Positions 8,656 through 16,934 of a stretch of DNA of 64,000 nt are shown piece after piece (within the stretch, counting starts at the first letter, position 1; each line of letters starts with the position of its first letter). Source of the DNA: Elizabethkingia bruuniana. GTDB lineage: Bacteria; Bacteroidota; Bacteroidia; Flavobacteriales; Weeksellaceae. A program made the translations under genes and the position numbers. Under the pieces are notes generated by a model. The model saw only the letters and a list, made by a program, of their open reading frames with translations. It did no database searches and was not told the origin of the DNA. The stretch lies in NCBI RefSeq assembly GCF_002024805.1, contig NZ_CP014337.1:3596001-3660000 (forward strand), read 5' to 3'.

Positions 8656-9870
8656 TTATTCTACTTCTTCATCGTCATAGTATTCGAAAAGGAAATCGTT
8701 ATATGGGAATCTTGAGATATGAATTTTCAGTACCTCATCATAAATCATTTTCTTCATCTCGGGGAAATTCTCCTTTGTAAGAGCAGAAATGAAAACGGTA
8801 GGATGTTTAGATTTTGCCATCCATGTATTTTTCCATTCTTCCAAGGAAACATTTTTCCGGGTAGCTGGTGTCAGATCATCTTCCGCTTTTTTCTCATAGC
8901 TGAAGTCATCAATTTTATTAAACACCATCAATACAGGCTTCTTATGAGCATCTATTTCCTGTAAAATTTCGTTTACTGAATTAACGTGGTCTTCAAAGCT
9001 TTCATGTGAAATATCTACAACGTGAATCAATAAGTCTGCCTCACGTACCTCATCCAATGTTGATTTGAAAGATTCTACCAGCTGTGTCGGCAGCTTACGA
9101 ATGAATCCTACAGTATCTGTTAACAGGAAAGGAAGATTTCCTATTACTACTTTTCTTACTGTGGTATCCAGTGTTGCAAAAAGCTTGTTTTCTGCAAATA
9201 CTTCAGATTTAGATAAGGAATTCATCAGAGTAGATTTCCCCACATTGGTATAACCTACCAGAGCAACACGAACCATTTTTCCACGGTTATTTCTCTGGGT
9301 TGCCATCTGACGGTCTATTGTTTTCAGTTTATCTTTTAATAAAGATATTCTGTCACGGATAATACGACGGTCAGTTTCAATCTCAGTTTCACCAGGTCCT
9401 CTCATCCCGATACCACCACGCTGACGCTCCAAGTGGGTCCACATCCTAGTAAGACGTGGTAATAGATACTCGTATTGTGCAAGTTCTACCTGCGTTCTTG
9501 CGTAGGATGTCTGAGCACGTTGAGCAAAAATATCCAGAATAAGATTGGTCCTGTCCAGAATCTTAACTTCTATATCTCTTTCCAGATTCTTTAACTGAGA
9601 AGGAGAAAGTTCATCATCAAAAATAACAGTTCCTATCTCATTTTCCTTTACATAGTCTCGTATTTCTTCAGCTTTACCTTTTCCTACAAATGTTTTGGAG
9701 TCCGGTTGGGACATTTTCTGAGTAAATCTTTTTTCGACTGTAGCTCCTGCTGTATAAGCAAGAAACTCCAGTTCGTCCATATATTCTTTTAGTTTTTCCT
9801 CATCCTGATCTTTGGTAATAAGACCTACCAAGACTGCCTTTTCATACTGATGTTCTTTTTTTTCTAGCAT
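8656..9870 (-). CDS. hflX: GTPase HflX
   Basis: GTPase of 404 aa. The N-terminal HflX domain includes FVGKGKAEEIRDYV (about 61-74) and DDELSPSQLKNLE. A middle helix has RGGIGMRGPGETEIETDRR. The G domain has G1 GYTNVGKST (206-214), G3 DTVGFIRKLP and G4 NKID. HflX binds ribosomes and rescues or splits them under stress. A TTG 24 codons upstream (9942) would add a hydrophobic stretch not seen in the family, so I use the ATG at 9870. On the minus strand TATTTTTG at 9881-9874 resembles a -7 element, but it is very close to the start. Confidence 0.93.
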   Translation of the reverse strand: MLEKKEHQYEKAVLVGLITKDQDEEKLKEYMDELEFLAYTAGATVEKRFTQKMSQPDSKTFVGKGKAEEIRDYVKENEIGTVIFDDELSPSQLKNLERDIEVKILDRTNLILDIFAQRAQTSYARTQVELAQYEYLLPRLTRMWTHLERQRGGIGMRGPGETEIETDRRIIRDRISLLKDKLKTIDRQMATQRNNRGKMVRVALVGYTNVGKSTLMNSLSKSEVFAENKLFATLDTTVRKVVIGNLPFLLTDTVGFIRKLPTQLVESFKSTLDEVREADLLIHVVDISHESFEDHVNSVNEILQEIDAHKKPVLMVFNKIDDFSYEKKAEDDLTPATRKNVSLEEWKNTWMAKSKHPTVFISALTKENFPEMKKMIYDEVLKIHISRFPYNDFLFEYYDDEEVE

Positions 9871-9982
9871 ATACAAAAATAAGAATTGTGAAATAAAGTT
9901 TACAGAATTAAATATAAAACATATTTTAACCCTTAGTAACACAGTTATGTATAATTATACTTTTTATTAATTTTAAAGTGTT

Positions 9983-10258
9983 ATGAGAGACGAAATACAA
10001 ATATTAAAAGATTATTTACAAAAGGTATTAAAATTAGAATACCTGCCGGAGGAGAACCCCGGAAATCTGTGCTTTGTACACGAAAATCCGGAGCTCAGAA
10101 ATGAGTTCCGGATAGGTTTTTCTAATAGCGATTTGCTAAAATATTTTAAAAATATGGCAACCTGTGATAAGGACGCTGATATATTTCTGATAAGCCCTCA
10201 TGAAATAATGCTTCCTAGAAATGCTGATATATTTTGGCAGATAGTTTCTTCTGACTAA
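9983..10258 (+). CDS. Hypothetical protein, 91 aa
   Basis: Not recognised. The composition is protein-like and soluble, with a charged N-terminal helix (RDEIQILKDYLQKVLKLEYL), several Pro/Asn turns and two cysteines. There is no signal peptide or membrane segment. It is divergent from hflX and its stop overlaps the convergent META-domain gene by 4 bp. That layout, plus a normal amino-acid mix, favours a real gene, but no domain supports a function. Confidence 0.55.
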   Translation: MRDEIQILKDYLQKVLKLEYLPEENPGNLCFVHENPELRNEFRIGFSNSDLLKYFKNMATCDKDADIFLISPHEIMLPRNADIFWQIVSSD

Positions 10259-10692
10259 TCCCAGTCCGCTGCCACAAACTTCATTTCCTCTCCGTCTCTG
10301 TTTCTTAGTGTAAGAAAATGCCCTTCTACACTATAAAACTTCATTGTTGGAAAAAGAGCTATAAACTGATTTTCTAAATCAAGGTGATTTGGACAAAACA
10401 TTTTTGTTCCGGAAACACCGGACACATACAGCTTATTCCCGTTTAATTCATTCAATTGGAATCTTAGATTATTACACCCCATAAAAGCGGAGTAACCCAC
10501 AGTACCAGGTTCTTTGGTTGTTAAATCTACAGATGCTTTTGCATGTATAAGTTCATCCTTAGAAAATTCCTTCATAGAAACAAGCATCCATTGTCGTTTA
10601 AGGTTGGTGCTTATTTCTTTCTGAGTGACTGCGCACCCAGTAACACACATCGTTACCAGCATAAATCCAATAACGGCTAAAATTCTTTTCAT
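10255..10692 (-). CDS. META domain-containing lipoprotein
   Basis: Protein of 145 aa with a lipoprotein signal peptide ending VTGC (lipidated Cys20). The META-domain pattern follows: a leading LKRQWMLVSM strand, GYSAFMGCNNLRFQ around the conserved G-x-x-x-C-N-N element, and TKMFCPN. META domains occur in HslJ-like envelope proteins; Bacteroidota members often relate to heat or antibiotic tolerance, but this one is untested. Its start overlaps the preceding TonB-C-like gene by 1 nt, indicating translational coupling. Confidence 0.82.
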   Translation of the reverse strand: MKRILAVIGFMLVTMCVTGCAVTQKEISTNLKRQWMLVSMKEFSKDELIHAKASVDLTTKEPGTVGYSAFMGCNNLRFQLNELNGNKLYVSGVSGTKMFCPNHLDLENQFIALFPTMKFYSVEGHFLTLRNRDGEEMKFVAADWD

Positions 10693-11471
10693 TAATTGTT
10701 GTCTTTGTTTGTTTTATCATAGTTGTATCCCACTGACATCTCCATTCCATATTCAAAATGATAAGTCATCGGAACTCCGTTTCTCGTAGCAGGACTCCAG
10801 ATTTTTTTTATTCTTTTAAATGTCCTCATTGCTTCCCATACAAAACTCTGCTCCATAATTTTTGGCCATACTGTAAGATTGTTCATTTCTCCTTTTTCAT
10901 TGATATCGAAGTTCAATAGAATTCCCCCTTGAATATCAAAATCCCTGAAAATGGCGTAAAATTCTCTATGAATTGTATTAATCATAACAGACTTACCACC
11001 CGGAAACTCTGGTAGTTTAAAGTTTTCCACAGAATTAAGCCCATCTTTGTAATTCCCGAATAAGTCATACGGGAAAATAAAAATCTCGGCTATGGCCGGA
11101 ACCTGCCTCCCATGATACACTCCGGGATTCCAGTTTTTAAGATCTTTTACAACATTATTAGCCAATACTCGTGCGCATTCATTTTTTGCGTTGATTAATG
11201 AATCTACATTCTTAAGTTTTTCTGTTCTTCCGTCAGGATAAATTTTAAGTTTAAGCTTATAGTACTGATTCGGATCATCTTGACCACAAGCTTTTATTTT
11301 ATTTTGTACAATCACATTATGTACATCGTGATAAAAAGCCTTTAATCCTCCTTTGTAAAAAACCTGATCATCAGGATATTTATCCAATACAAATTCTTTA
11401 AGCTTTTCAGAACTTTGAGAGAAAAACAGGTTACACATAAGTGTAAAAACTAATAATAGTTGTGATTTCAT
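10692..11471 (-). CDS. Secreted TonB-C-like protein, paralogue B
   Basis: Protein of 259 aa with an N-terminal signal peptide (about 1-19, FFSQ end). Two similar halves follow, each resembling a TonB C-terminal fold: one around KLKLKIYPDGRTEKLKNV and one around ILLNFDINEKGEMNNLTVWP followed by WSPATRNGVPM. It is a paralogue of the next gene upstream (11490-12230), sharing DKYP near the N-terminus, LPEFPGGK/PAEFPGGI and the WxPAxxxGV ending. There is no TonB-style membrane anchor or Pro-rich spanner, so energy transduction is unlikely; a periplasmic role is inferred. Confidence 0.65.
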   Translation of the reverse strand: MKSQLLLVFTLMCNLFFSQSSEKLKEFVLDKYPDDQVFYKGGLKAFYHDVHNVIVQNKIKACGQDDPNQYYKLKLKIYPDGRTEKLKNVDSLINAKNECARVLANNVVKDLKNWNPGVYHGRQVPAIAEIFIFPYDLFGNYKDGLNSVENFKLPEFPGGKSVMINTIHREFYAIFRDFDIQGGILLNFDINEKGEMNNLTVWPKIMEQSFVWEAMRTFKRIKKIWSPATRNGVPMTYHFEYGMEMSVGYNYDKTNKDNN

Positions 11472-11489
11472 ATTTTGGTGTTGGGTTTA

Positions 11490-12230
11490 TTAATTTTCAC
11501 TGAGAACTATTGGAAATCTAAATCCGGTTTTAATATTAACTCCATGTAGTGTTGCGGGTTTCCATTTACCTTTAACCCATTTTGCAGATTTTATAAGCAT
11601 TTCATCAAAAGCAACATTACCTGAACTTGGATCCATTCTAAAATCTATTGCATTACCATTCTCATCCACTTTAAAATACATCACAAGCTGAACTCTCTGA
11701 TCCCATTTAAAACCATTTGCGTTTACATTACGACTAAACTTATTTCTAAAAGCTTCAATTCCACCCGGAAACTCGGCAGGAGGTCCAAAATACTTTACAG
11801 CATCATAACCTTCAGTATACTTATCGAACAATGCATCCGGGAATATAATCATGCTTGTAATAGCTGCGACTTTTTGTCCATCTACTTCAGCAGGCTTCCA
11901 GCCATCTAAATATTTAAATAGCTTTCTGGTTAGATCAAAAGCACATTTATTTTTCTCTACATTTTCAGGGTATTCCTCTTTTACAAATTTTATTGTAGCA
12001 TCTGGATAAACCACAAATCTCACAGAATACAGTTCTGTCTTACTTTCACATGGTTGAATCTTCTTATCTACAATTAATTGATGAAGTTCTTTATAGAATT
12101 GGATATTACCTCCATTATAATCGCTCTGTCCTTTGGGATATTTGTCATAAATAGCAGGAGCTGCTTCCTCTTTTTGTTGTGCAAAAAATAAAGATCCTAA
12201 TAAAGTAAAAAGAAGTAATTTTTTCATCAT
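11490..12230 (-). CDS. Secreted TonB-C-like protein, paralogue A
   Basis: Protein of 246 aa with signal peptide MMKKLLLFTLLGSLFFAQ. It has two TonB-C-like halves: VRFVVYPDATIKFVKEEYPE, and VMYFKVDENGNAIDFRMDPS with WKPATLHGVNIKTGFRFPI. It is a tandem paralogue of the 10692-11471 product; the two genes are 18 nt apart and form an operon with the META-domain gene. Annotators often call such proteins energy transducer TonB, but the TonB N-terminal anchor is missing. The lysA terminator lies directly upstream. Confidence 0.65.
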   Translation of the reverse strand: MMKKLLLFTLLGSLFFAQQKEEAAPAIYDKYPKGQSDYNGGNIQFYKELHQLIVDKKIQPCESKTELYSVRFVVYPDATIKFVKEEYPENVEKNKCAFDLTRKLFKYLDGWKPAEVDGQKVAAITSMIIFPDALFDKYTEGYDAVKYFGPPAEFPGGIEAFRNKFSRNVNANGFKWDQRVQLVMYFKVDENGNAIDFRMDPSSGNVAFDEMLIKSAKWVKGKWKPATLHGVNIKTGFRFPIVLSEN

Positions 12231-12241
12231 AAATTTTTCAT

Positions 12242-12286
12242 AAAAAAGGCATTAAAGAGTCTGCTAATATAGTCTTTAATGCCTTT
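12242..12286 (-). terminator. lysA intrinsic terminator
   Basis: A perfect 14-bp stem (12245-12258 with 12273-12286, core AAAGGCATTAAAGA) with a 14-nt loop. On the minus strand a run of six T follows. It lies 27 nt beyond the lysA stop and insulates lysA from the TonB-C-like operon. Confidence 0.85.
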
Positions 12287-12312
12287 ATATCGTGTTATCC
12301 GAATGTTAAAAA

Positions 12313-13512
12313 TTACAACACTTCGATCTGGTTTTTAAGAAGATCTTCAAAAACATCTCTTTTTCTAATCAAGTGTACACTTCCGTCCATTACCATTACT
12401 TCAGCAGGCTTTAAGCGACTATTGAAGTTAGAACTCATTTCAAAACCATAAGCTCCTGCATTTCTGAAGACAAGGATGTCACCTTCTCTTACTTCATTTA
12501 TTTTTCTGTCCCATGCAAAAGTATCGGTTTCACAGATATTTCCAACAACAGTATAGATGCGCTCCGGCCCTGTAGGGTTGGAAAGGTTTTCTATTTTATG
12601 GTAGGAATCATAGAACATTGGACGAATCAAGTGATTGAATCCCGAATTAACTCCAACAAAAACAGTTGCTGTAGTCTGCTTGATAACATTAGTTCTTACA
12701 AGGAAGTGTCCGCTTTCACTTACCAGGTATTTCCCTGGTTCGAACCATAGTTCAAAATCTTTTCCTGTTTCTTTTTTGAAATTGTTCACTGCTTTCAGAA
12801 CTTTTTTACCCAATGTTTTTACATCAGTTTCCAGTTCTCCTTCCTGGTATGGCACCTTGAAACCACTTCCCATATCGATATATTTAAGATTCGGGAAGTC
12901 TTCCACCATCTCAAACATTATCTCAAGACCCTGGATAAAGACATCAATATCTTTAATCTCGCTTCCGGTATGCATGTGCAAACCTTCAACATTTAGTCCT
13001 GTTGTTTTTACAATACGCTGAATGTGTCTCAGCTGATGAATAGAAATACCAAATTTACTATCAATATGCCCGGTAGAGATTTTGTAGTTACCTCCAGCAA
13101 AAATATGCGGATTGATTCTGATAAATACAGGATATGTATTTCCATATTTATTCCCGAACTGCTCCAGAATAGAAATATTATCAATATTGATGTGTACACC
13201 AAGCTTCATTGCTTCTTCAATCTCGGTAATATCCACACAGTTTGGTGTGAACAAGATCTTCTCTGGCGTAAATCCGGCCTTAAGACCCAAATTCACTTCG
13301 TTAATGCTCACACAATCGATATTAGCACCTAACTTTTGTATGTACTTCAGAATGTTGATATTGGTTAAAGCCTTTGCTGCATAGAAAAATCTGGTTTTAT
13401 CATCGAACGATTTGGTAAGCTTTTCATACTGTTCTCTGATTTTATCAGTTTCGTAAACATATACGGGTGTTCCGTACTCTCCTGCAATTTTTAGTAATTC
13501 TTGATTTGTCAT
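12313..13512 (-). CDS. lysA: Diaminopimelate decarboxylase
   Basis: PLP enzyme of 399 aa converting meso-diaminopimelate to L-lysine, the last step of lysine synthesis. The PLP lysine is Lys47 in FFYAAKALTN. Other group IV decarboxylase motifs are HMHTGSEIKD, GSGFKVPY, EPGKYLVSESG and the active-site Cys in GNICETDTFA. The N-terminus YGTPVYVYETDKI is typical of LysA. The substrate is also the cross-linking diamino acid consistent with the MurE motif in this window. It has its own downstream terminator. Confidence 0.93.
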   Translation of the reverse strand: MTNQELLKIAGEYGTPVYVYETDKIREQYEKLTKSFDDKTRFFYAAKALTNINILKYIQKLGANIDCVSINEVNLGLKAGFTPEKILFTPNCVDITEIEEAMKLGVHINIDNISILEQFGNKYGNTYPVFIRINPHIFAGGNYKISTGHIDSKFGISIHQLRHIQRIVKTTGLNVEGLHMHTGSEIKDIDVFIQGLEIMFEMVEDFPNLKYIDMGSGFKVPYQEGELETDVKTLGKKVLKAVNNFKKETGKDFELWFEPGKYLVSESGHFLVRTNVIKQTTATVFVGVNSGFNHLIRPMFYDSYHKIENLSNPTGPERIYTVVGNICETDTFAWDRKINEVREGDILVFRNAGAYGFEMSSNFNSRLKPAEVMVMDGSVHLIRKRDVFEDLLKNQIEVL

Positions 13513-13543
13513 ATGGCTTCTCTTGTACTTTTTGTACTTAACA

Positions 13544-14767
13544 TTATGTTGTTGGCAGATTTTTTATCTCATAATTATTGCGCAGCAAAGATAATTTTAA
13601 TTCGTTGTATATCATATTATTTACTGCATGAATTTCAATTTTCAGTTTATTAATCTTATTTAAAGACTTTATCTGGTGATGAAGCTCATAAAATCCGTAT
13701 CCTGTCAGTTTTCCTTTTTCCAGTACTAAAAATGATTTTTCACTTTTAGTTCTTCCATCTGAAATCCATATTTCATTACGATTATCTAATGAAAGAAACT
13801 CTTTTAAAGCTATTGGGTTATCCTGAAAACGTTCTTGTTCATTAATAAAAGTTTTCACCTTGTTTCCTTGTGAAAAAGATTTAAACTTCAGTAAATCACC
13901 TGTCTGCCCCTTGGTTCTTTCTATTATGTATTTATCATCCTTATAATACAATCCGAAAGGCAACGAAGGCGTTTTCTTTTTCGCTTTTTGCAGCATCATA
14001 AGTTTTGCAATAAGCTCATTCCCCGTAAATTCATAATGAATCTGAGTAGTTTCAGCTTTTAGCTTATCCCATTTCTTCGTCCGGGCATGGAAAATCTTTG
14101 TTGCTGTTTGATAAATATTAGATGAATAATCGGTATACAGAATATCACCTTTTGCATTCTGAAAATAGATAATTCCGTTTTCTGCAGGAAGAAACTCTGT
14201 AAGTGTCATAATCTTTTTATTCAGATTATTAGATACCTGCGTCTCCTTCTGGTGTTTCAGAATTTCTTTTTCCTGATCTTTTGCCAATAATATTTTGAAT
14301 AATTCCACGGTCGCTCTTGCATCCCCAGATGCACGGTGTCTATCTGTAAGAGGAATTCCCAAAGACTTAGAAAGCTTACCCAGGGAGTAGCTTTCTTCAT
14401 TTGGAATTAGTTTTTTTGCTAACGGAATAGTATCTATTGTTTCTCTTTCGTAGTTATACCCTAATCTGTGAAATGACTGTCTGATCATTCGATAATCAAA
14501 CTCTACATTGTGCCCCACGATTACGGAACCTTCCGTGATTTCAACAATCCTTTTTGCAATTTCGTGAAACTTAGGTGCAGTTTTCACCATTTTGGCTGTG
14601 ATTCCTGTTAGCTTCTGGACATACGGAGAAATTACATCTTCCGGATTTACCAGAGATATAAACTGATCTACGATTTCGTGTCCATCGAATCGGTATATAG
14701 CAATTTCGATAATACTTTCTTTCTTGAAAGCACCGCCATTACTTTCAATATCTATAATTGAATACAA
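13544..14767 (-). CDS. DEDDh 3'-5' exonuclease fused to a degenerate GIY-YIG domain
   Basis: Protein of 407 aa. Residues 1-165 are a DnaQ-like exonuclease with the DEDDh residues Asp6, Glu8 (IIDIESNG), Asp91 (HNVEFDYRM), His144 and Asp149 (HRASGDARAT). Residues from about 190 resemble the UvrC/Cho-type GIY-YIG domain in order (LPAENGIIYF, then ILYTDYSSNI, then TGNELIAKL). However, the second GIY-YIG strand reads YTDYS instead of YVGKS and the usual Arg is absent, so nuclease activity there is doubtful. The start is a TTG; an in-frame TAG 9 nt upstream leaves no ATG alternative. It is probably a repair or DNA-editing exonuclease. Confidence 0.82.
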   Translation of the reverse strand: MYSIIDIESNGGAFKKESIIEIAIYRFDGHEIVDQFISLVNPEDVISPYVQKLTGITAKMVKTAPKFHEIAKRIVEITEGSVIVGHNVEFDYRMIRQSFHRLGYNYERETIDTIPLAKKLIPNEESYSLGKLSKSLGIPLTDRHRASGDARATVELFKILLAKDQEKEILKHQKETQVSNNLNKKIMTLTEFLPAENGIIYFQNAKGDILYTDYSSNIYQTATKIFHARTKKWDKLKAETTQIHYEFTGNELIAKLMMLQKAKKKTPSLPFGLYYKDDKYIIERTKGQTGDLLKFKSFSQGNKVKTFINEQERFQDNPIALKEFLSLDNRNEIWISDGRTKSEKSFLVLEKGKLTGYGFYELHHQIKSLNKINKLKIEIHAVNNMIYNELKLSLLRNNYEIKNLPTT

Positions 14768-14790
14768 TGTTCTCTATTAATTAAATAAAA

Positions 14791-16320
14791 TTATCTTCTT
14801 TTTTTCAGTCCCAGCATTCCGAAAAGCATATTCATACCCTCCCTTACGATGGTATTTCCTACAGATTTTGCTAATGGGCTTTTAAGAACCTGGTCAAACA
14901 TTCCGGGTTCTGGTTTTGGCTGTCTTCCATTTGAAGAAGGAGCCTGTTGTTGATTCTGCACTATCTGATTCATTCTGTCACTAAGAATCTCATACGCAGA
15001 TTCTCTGTTTATGGCATCTTTATATCTTTGTACCAGAGAAGATGAACCTACCAGATTGTCTATTTCCTGTGGTGAAAGGATATCCATCCTGGATTCCGGA
15101 GAAATAAGGAATGTATCTACCAAAGGCGTAGGAATTCCTTTTTCATCTAAAGCCGTCACAAATGCTTCACCAATCCCAAGGTTCTGAATAAGTTCCGATG
15201 CTTTATAAAACTCCGTTGTAGGATAGTTTTCAACCGCTTTATCTATTTCCTTTTTATCTTTAGCTGTAAAGCCTCTTAGCGCATGCTGAATTTTTAAACC
15301 CAGCTGGCTCAAAACACCATCCGGCACATCCCCCGGCACCTGAGTAATAAAGTAAATTCCTACCCCTTTGGAACGGATTAACTTTACAATAGTTTCAATT
15401 TGATTCAACAATGCTTTAGGCGCTTCTTTGAATAACAAGTGTGCCTCGTCTATAAACAATGCAAATTTTGGTCTCCCCTTATCTCCCACCTCTGGAAATT
15501 TATCATAAATTTCCGCCAGCAATGACAACATAAAGGTAGAAAACAACTGTGGCCTGCTCTGCAAATCGGTTACACGTAGAATATTAATAACCCCCAAACC
15601 ATTTCGGGTTTGTAACAAATCTTCTACTTCAAAAGATAATTCTCCAAAGAATTCTCTTGCTCCTTGCTGCTCCAAAGCAACAATAGAACGTAGGATTGCA
15701 CCTAATGATGCTGAAGCAATACTTCCGTAATTACTGCTTAGTTCAGATTTTCCTTGTGGATCATCTGTTACATATTGCAGTACTTTCTTCAAATCATCCA
15801 AATCCAGTAACGGAAGAGCTTTATCATCACAATATTTAAAAATAATAGACATGATACTCGACTGGGTATCATTTAGTCCTAAAATTTTGCTTAGTAATAC
15901 AGGTCCAAATTCGGTTACTGTAGCTCTTAGTCGCACTCCTTTCTCATCGGAAATACTCATAAACTCTACAGGAAATGCCTGTGGACTATATGGCAGTTGA
16001 GTTTTTGCATAGCGCTCCTGGATCTTAGCATTGTTTTCTCCCGCAGCTCCCAACCCGGACAAATCTCCCTTAATATCCATAACCATGGACGGGATGCCGT
16101 TACGGGAAAGCTGCTCTACAAAAACCTGAAGAGTCTTTGTTTTTCCGGTTCCTGTTGCTCCTGCTATGAGCCCATGTCGGTTTACTGTGCTCAAAGGAAT
16201 ACACACATCCACTTCAGGAACTACTTCTCCATTAAAAATACCTTTCCCCAGTACAATATGTTCACCATTGCACTGATATCTAGCTGTAAGCTCCTGAATA
16301 AATTTTCCTTTATCTGCCAT
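14791..16320 (-). CDS. HerA-like DUF853 family ATPase
   Basis: Protein of 509 aa. It has a HerA-type N-terminal barrel, Walker A GATGTGKT (54-61), Walker B ALFIDEAHLLF near 287, and the C-terminal region with EAFVTALDEKGIPTPL typical of the DUF853/YjgR family. Members are hexameric DNA-translocase-like ATPases; unlike archaeal HerA they usually have no NurA partner, and none is seen here. The exonuclease gene follows 23 nt downstream on the same strand, so a shared DNA-processing role is possible but only inferred from position. Confidence 0.88.
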   Translation of the reverse strand: MADKGKFIQELTARYQCNGEHIVLGKGIFNGEVVPEVDVCIPLSTVNRHGLIAGATGTGKTKTLQVFVEQLSRNGIPSMVMDIKGDLSGLGAAGENNAKIQERYAKTQLPYSPQAFPVEFMSISDEKGVRLRATVTEFGPVLLSKILGLNDTQSSIMSIIFKYCDDKALPLLDLDDLKKVLQYVTDDPQGKSELSSNYGSIASASLGAILRSIVALEQQGAREFFGELSFEVEDLLQTRNGLGVINILRVTDLQSRPQLFSTFMLSLLAEIYDKFPEVGDKGRPKFALFIDEAHLLFKEAPKALLNQIETIVKLIRSKGVGIYFITQVPGDVPDGVLSQLGLKIQHALRGFTAKDKKEIDKAVENYPTTEFYKASELIQNLGIGEAFVTALDEKGIPTPLVDTFLISPESRMDILSPQEIDNLVGSSSLVQRYKDAINRESAYEILSDRMNQIVQNQQQAPSSNGRQPKPEPGMFDQVLKSPLAKSVGNTIVREGMNMLFGMLGLKKRR

Positions 16321-16448
16321 CTAAAAATATTTTTGACGGATAAATTTAGAAATTTTGGTTGAGAACAGGACATATTTTTTAATATTGAACGATTTTTCTC
16401 TTGATAAAAATCATTAACAATCCTCATAACAAAGGGAATATTAATTGT

Positions 16449-16456
16449 TAATTTTG
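16449..16456 (+). promoter_or_regulatory. -7 element upstream of the copper-receptor pair
   Basis: TAATTTTG matches TAnnTTTG. It lies 17 nt before the TTG start at 16473 and supports that start, since a stop codon in frame (16449-16451) leaves only TTG as initiator. No TTG is found at the -33 distance. Confidence 0.4.
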
Positions 16457-16472
16457 CATAGATTTAATATTC

Positions 16473-16823
16473 TTGAACAGGCTTACTCCATATTTATTTA
16501 GTGTTATCTGTACCCTTCTTGTTTTTCAGAAGACATGGGTATGGGCAGAATACAAAATCAATATGGACTGGTATCTTGAAAACTGTACAAATAAAAATAA
16601 ACCGGAACTACATTGTAACGGAAAATGCCAGTTGAGTCTGGAAGAAACACGAAATCCTAATTTTACATGGCTAAAAATTGCTTCGGAATTTATAGGATTG
16701 CCTGCCATTGAAGTTTTAGTTTCTATTCATAAAATCTCACCTGTTTTTCAGGAAGTTTCTCATAAAATCCAGACCCCGTTATTTGGGTTTCTGCGCCTGC
16801 ATCTAAGGCCTCCTGTATTATAA
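16473..16823 (+). CDS. Small membrane-anchored protein with C-x5-C-N-G-K-C-like motif, upstream of a copper-type receptor
   Basis: Protein of 116 aa starting at TTG (no ATG is available in frame). One hydrophobic N-terminal segment (about 6-25) acts as a signal or anchor. It is followed by EYKINMDWYLENCTNKNKP and then HCNGKCQL. This EYxxNxDWYxxxxC...CNGKCxL pattern recurs, as I recall, in short Bacteroidota proteins encoded beside metal-uptake receptors; no function has been shown. Three clustered Cys and a His suggest soft-metal (copper) binding outside the inner membrane. The copper-receptor-like gene starts 112 nt downstream on the same strand, suggesting one unit. Confidence 0.7.
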   Translation: MNRLTPYLFSVICTLLVFQKTWVWAEYKINMDWYLENCTNKNKPELHCNGKCQLSLEETRNPNFTWLKIASEFIGLPAIEVLVSIHKISPVFQEVSHKIQTPLFGFLRLHLRPPVL

Positions 16824-16934
16824 GTTTAATTTTTCCGAAAATATAAACAAGTACAAGCTGTACAATGTTTGTTTCAACCTGATTATTCCTCTGATAATCA
16901 GAAAACATCATTCTTAAACTTATTATAATACATT

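Noticed and set aside
9871-9942. 24-residue N-terminal extension of HflX from a TTG
   Set aside because: The added stretch is hydrophobic and absent from HflX proteins; the ATG at 9870 begins the normal domain.
12635-13384. Several plus-strand ORFs over lysA
   Set aside because: All are antisense to a clear LysA frame with intact catalytic residues.
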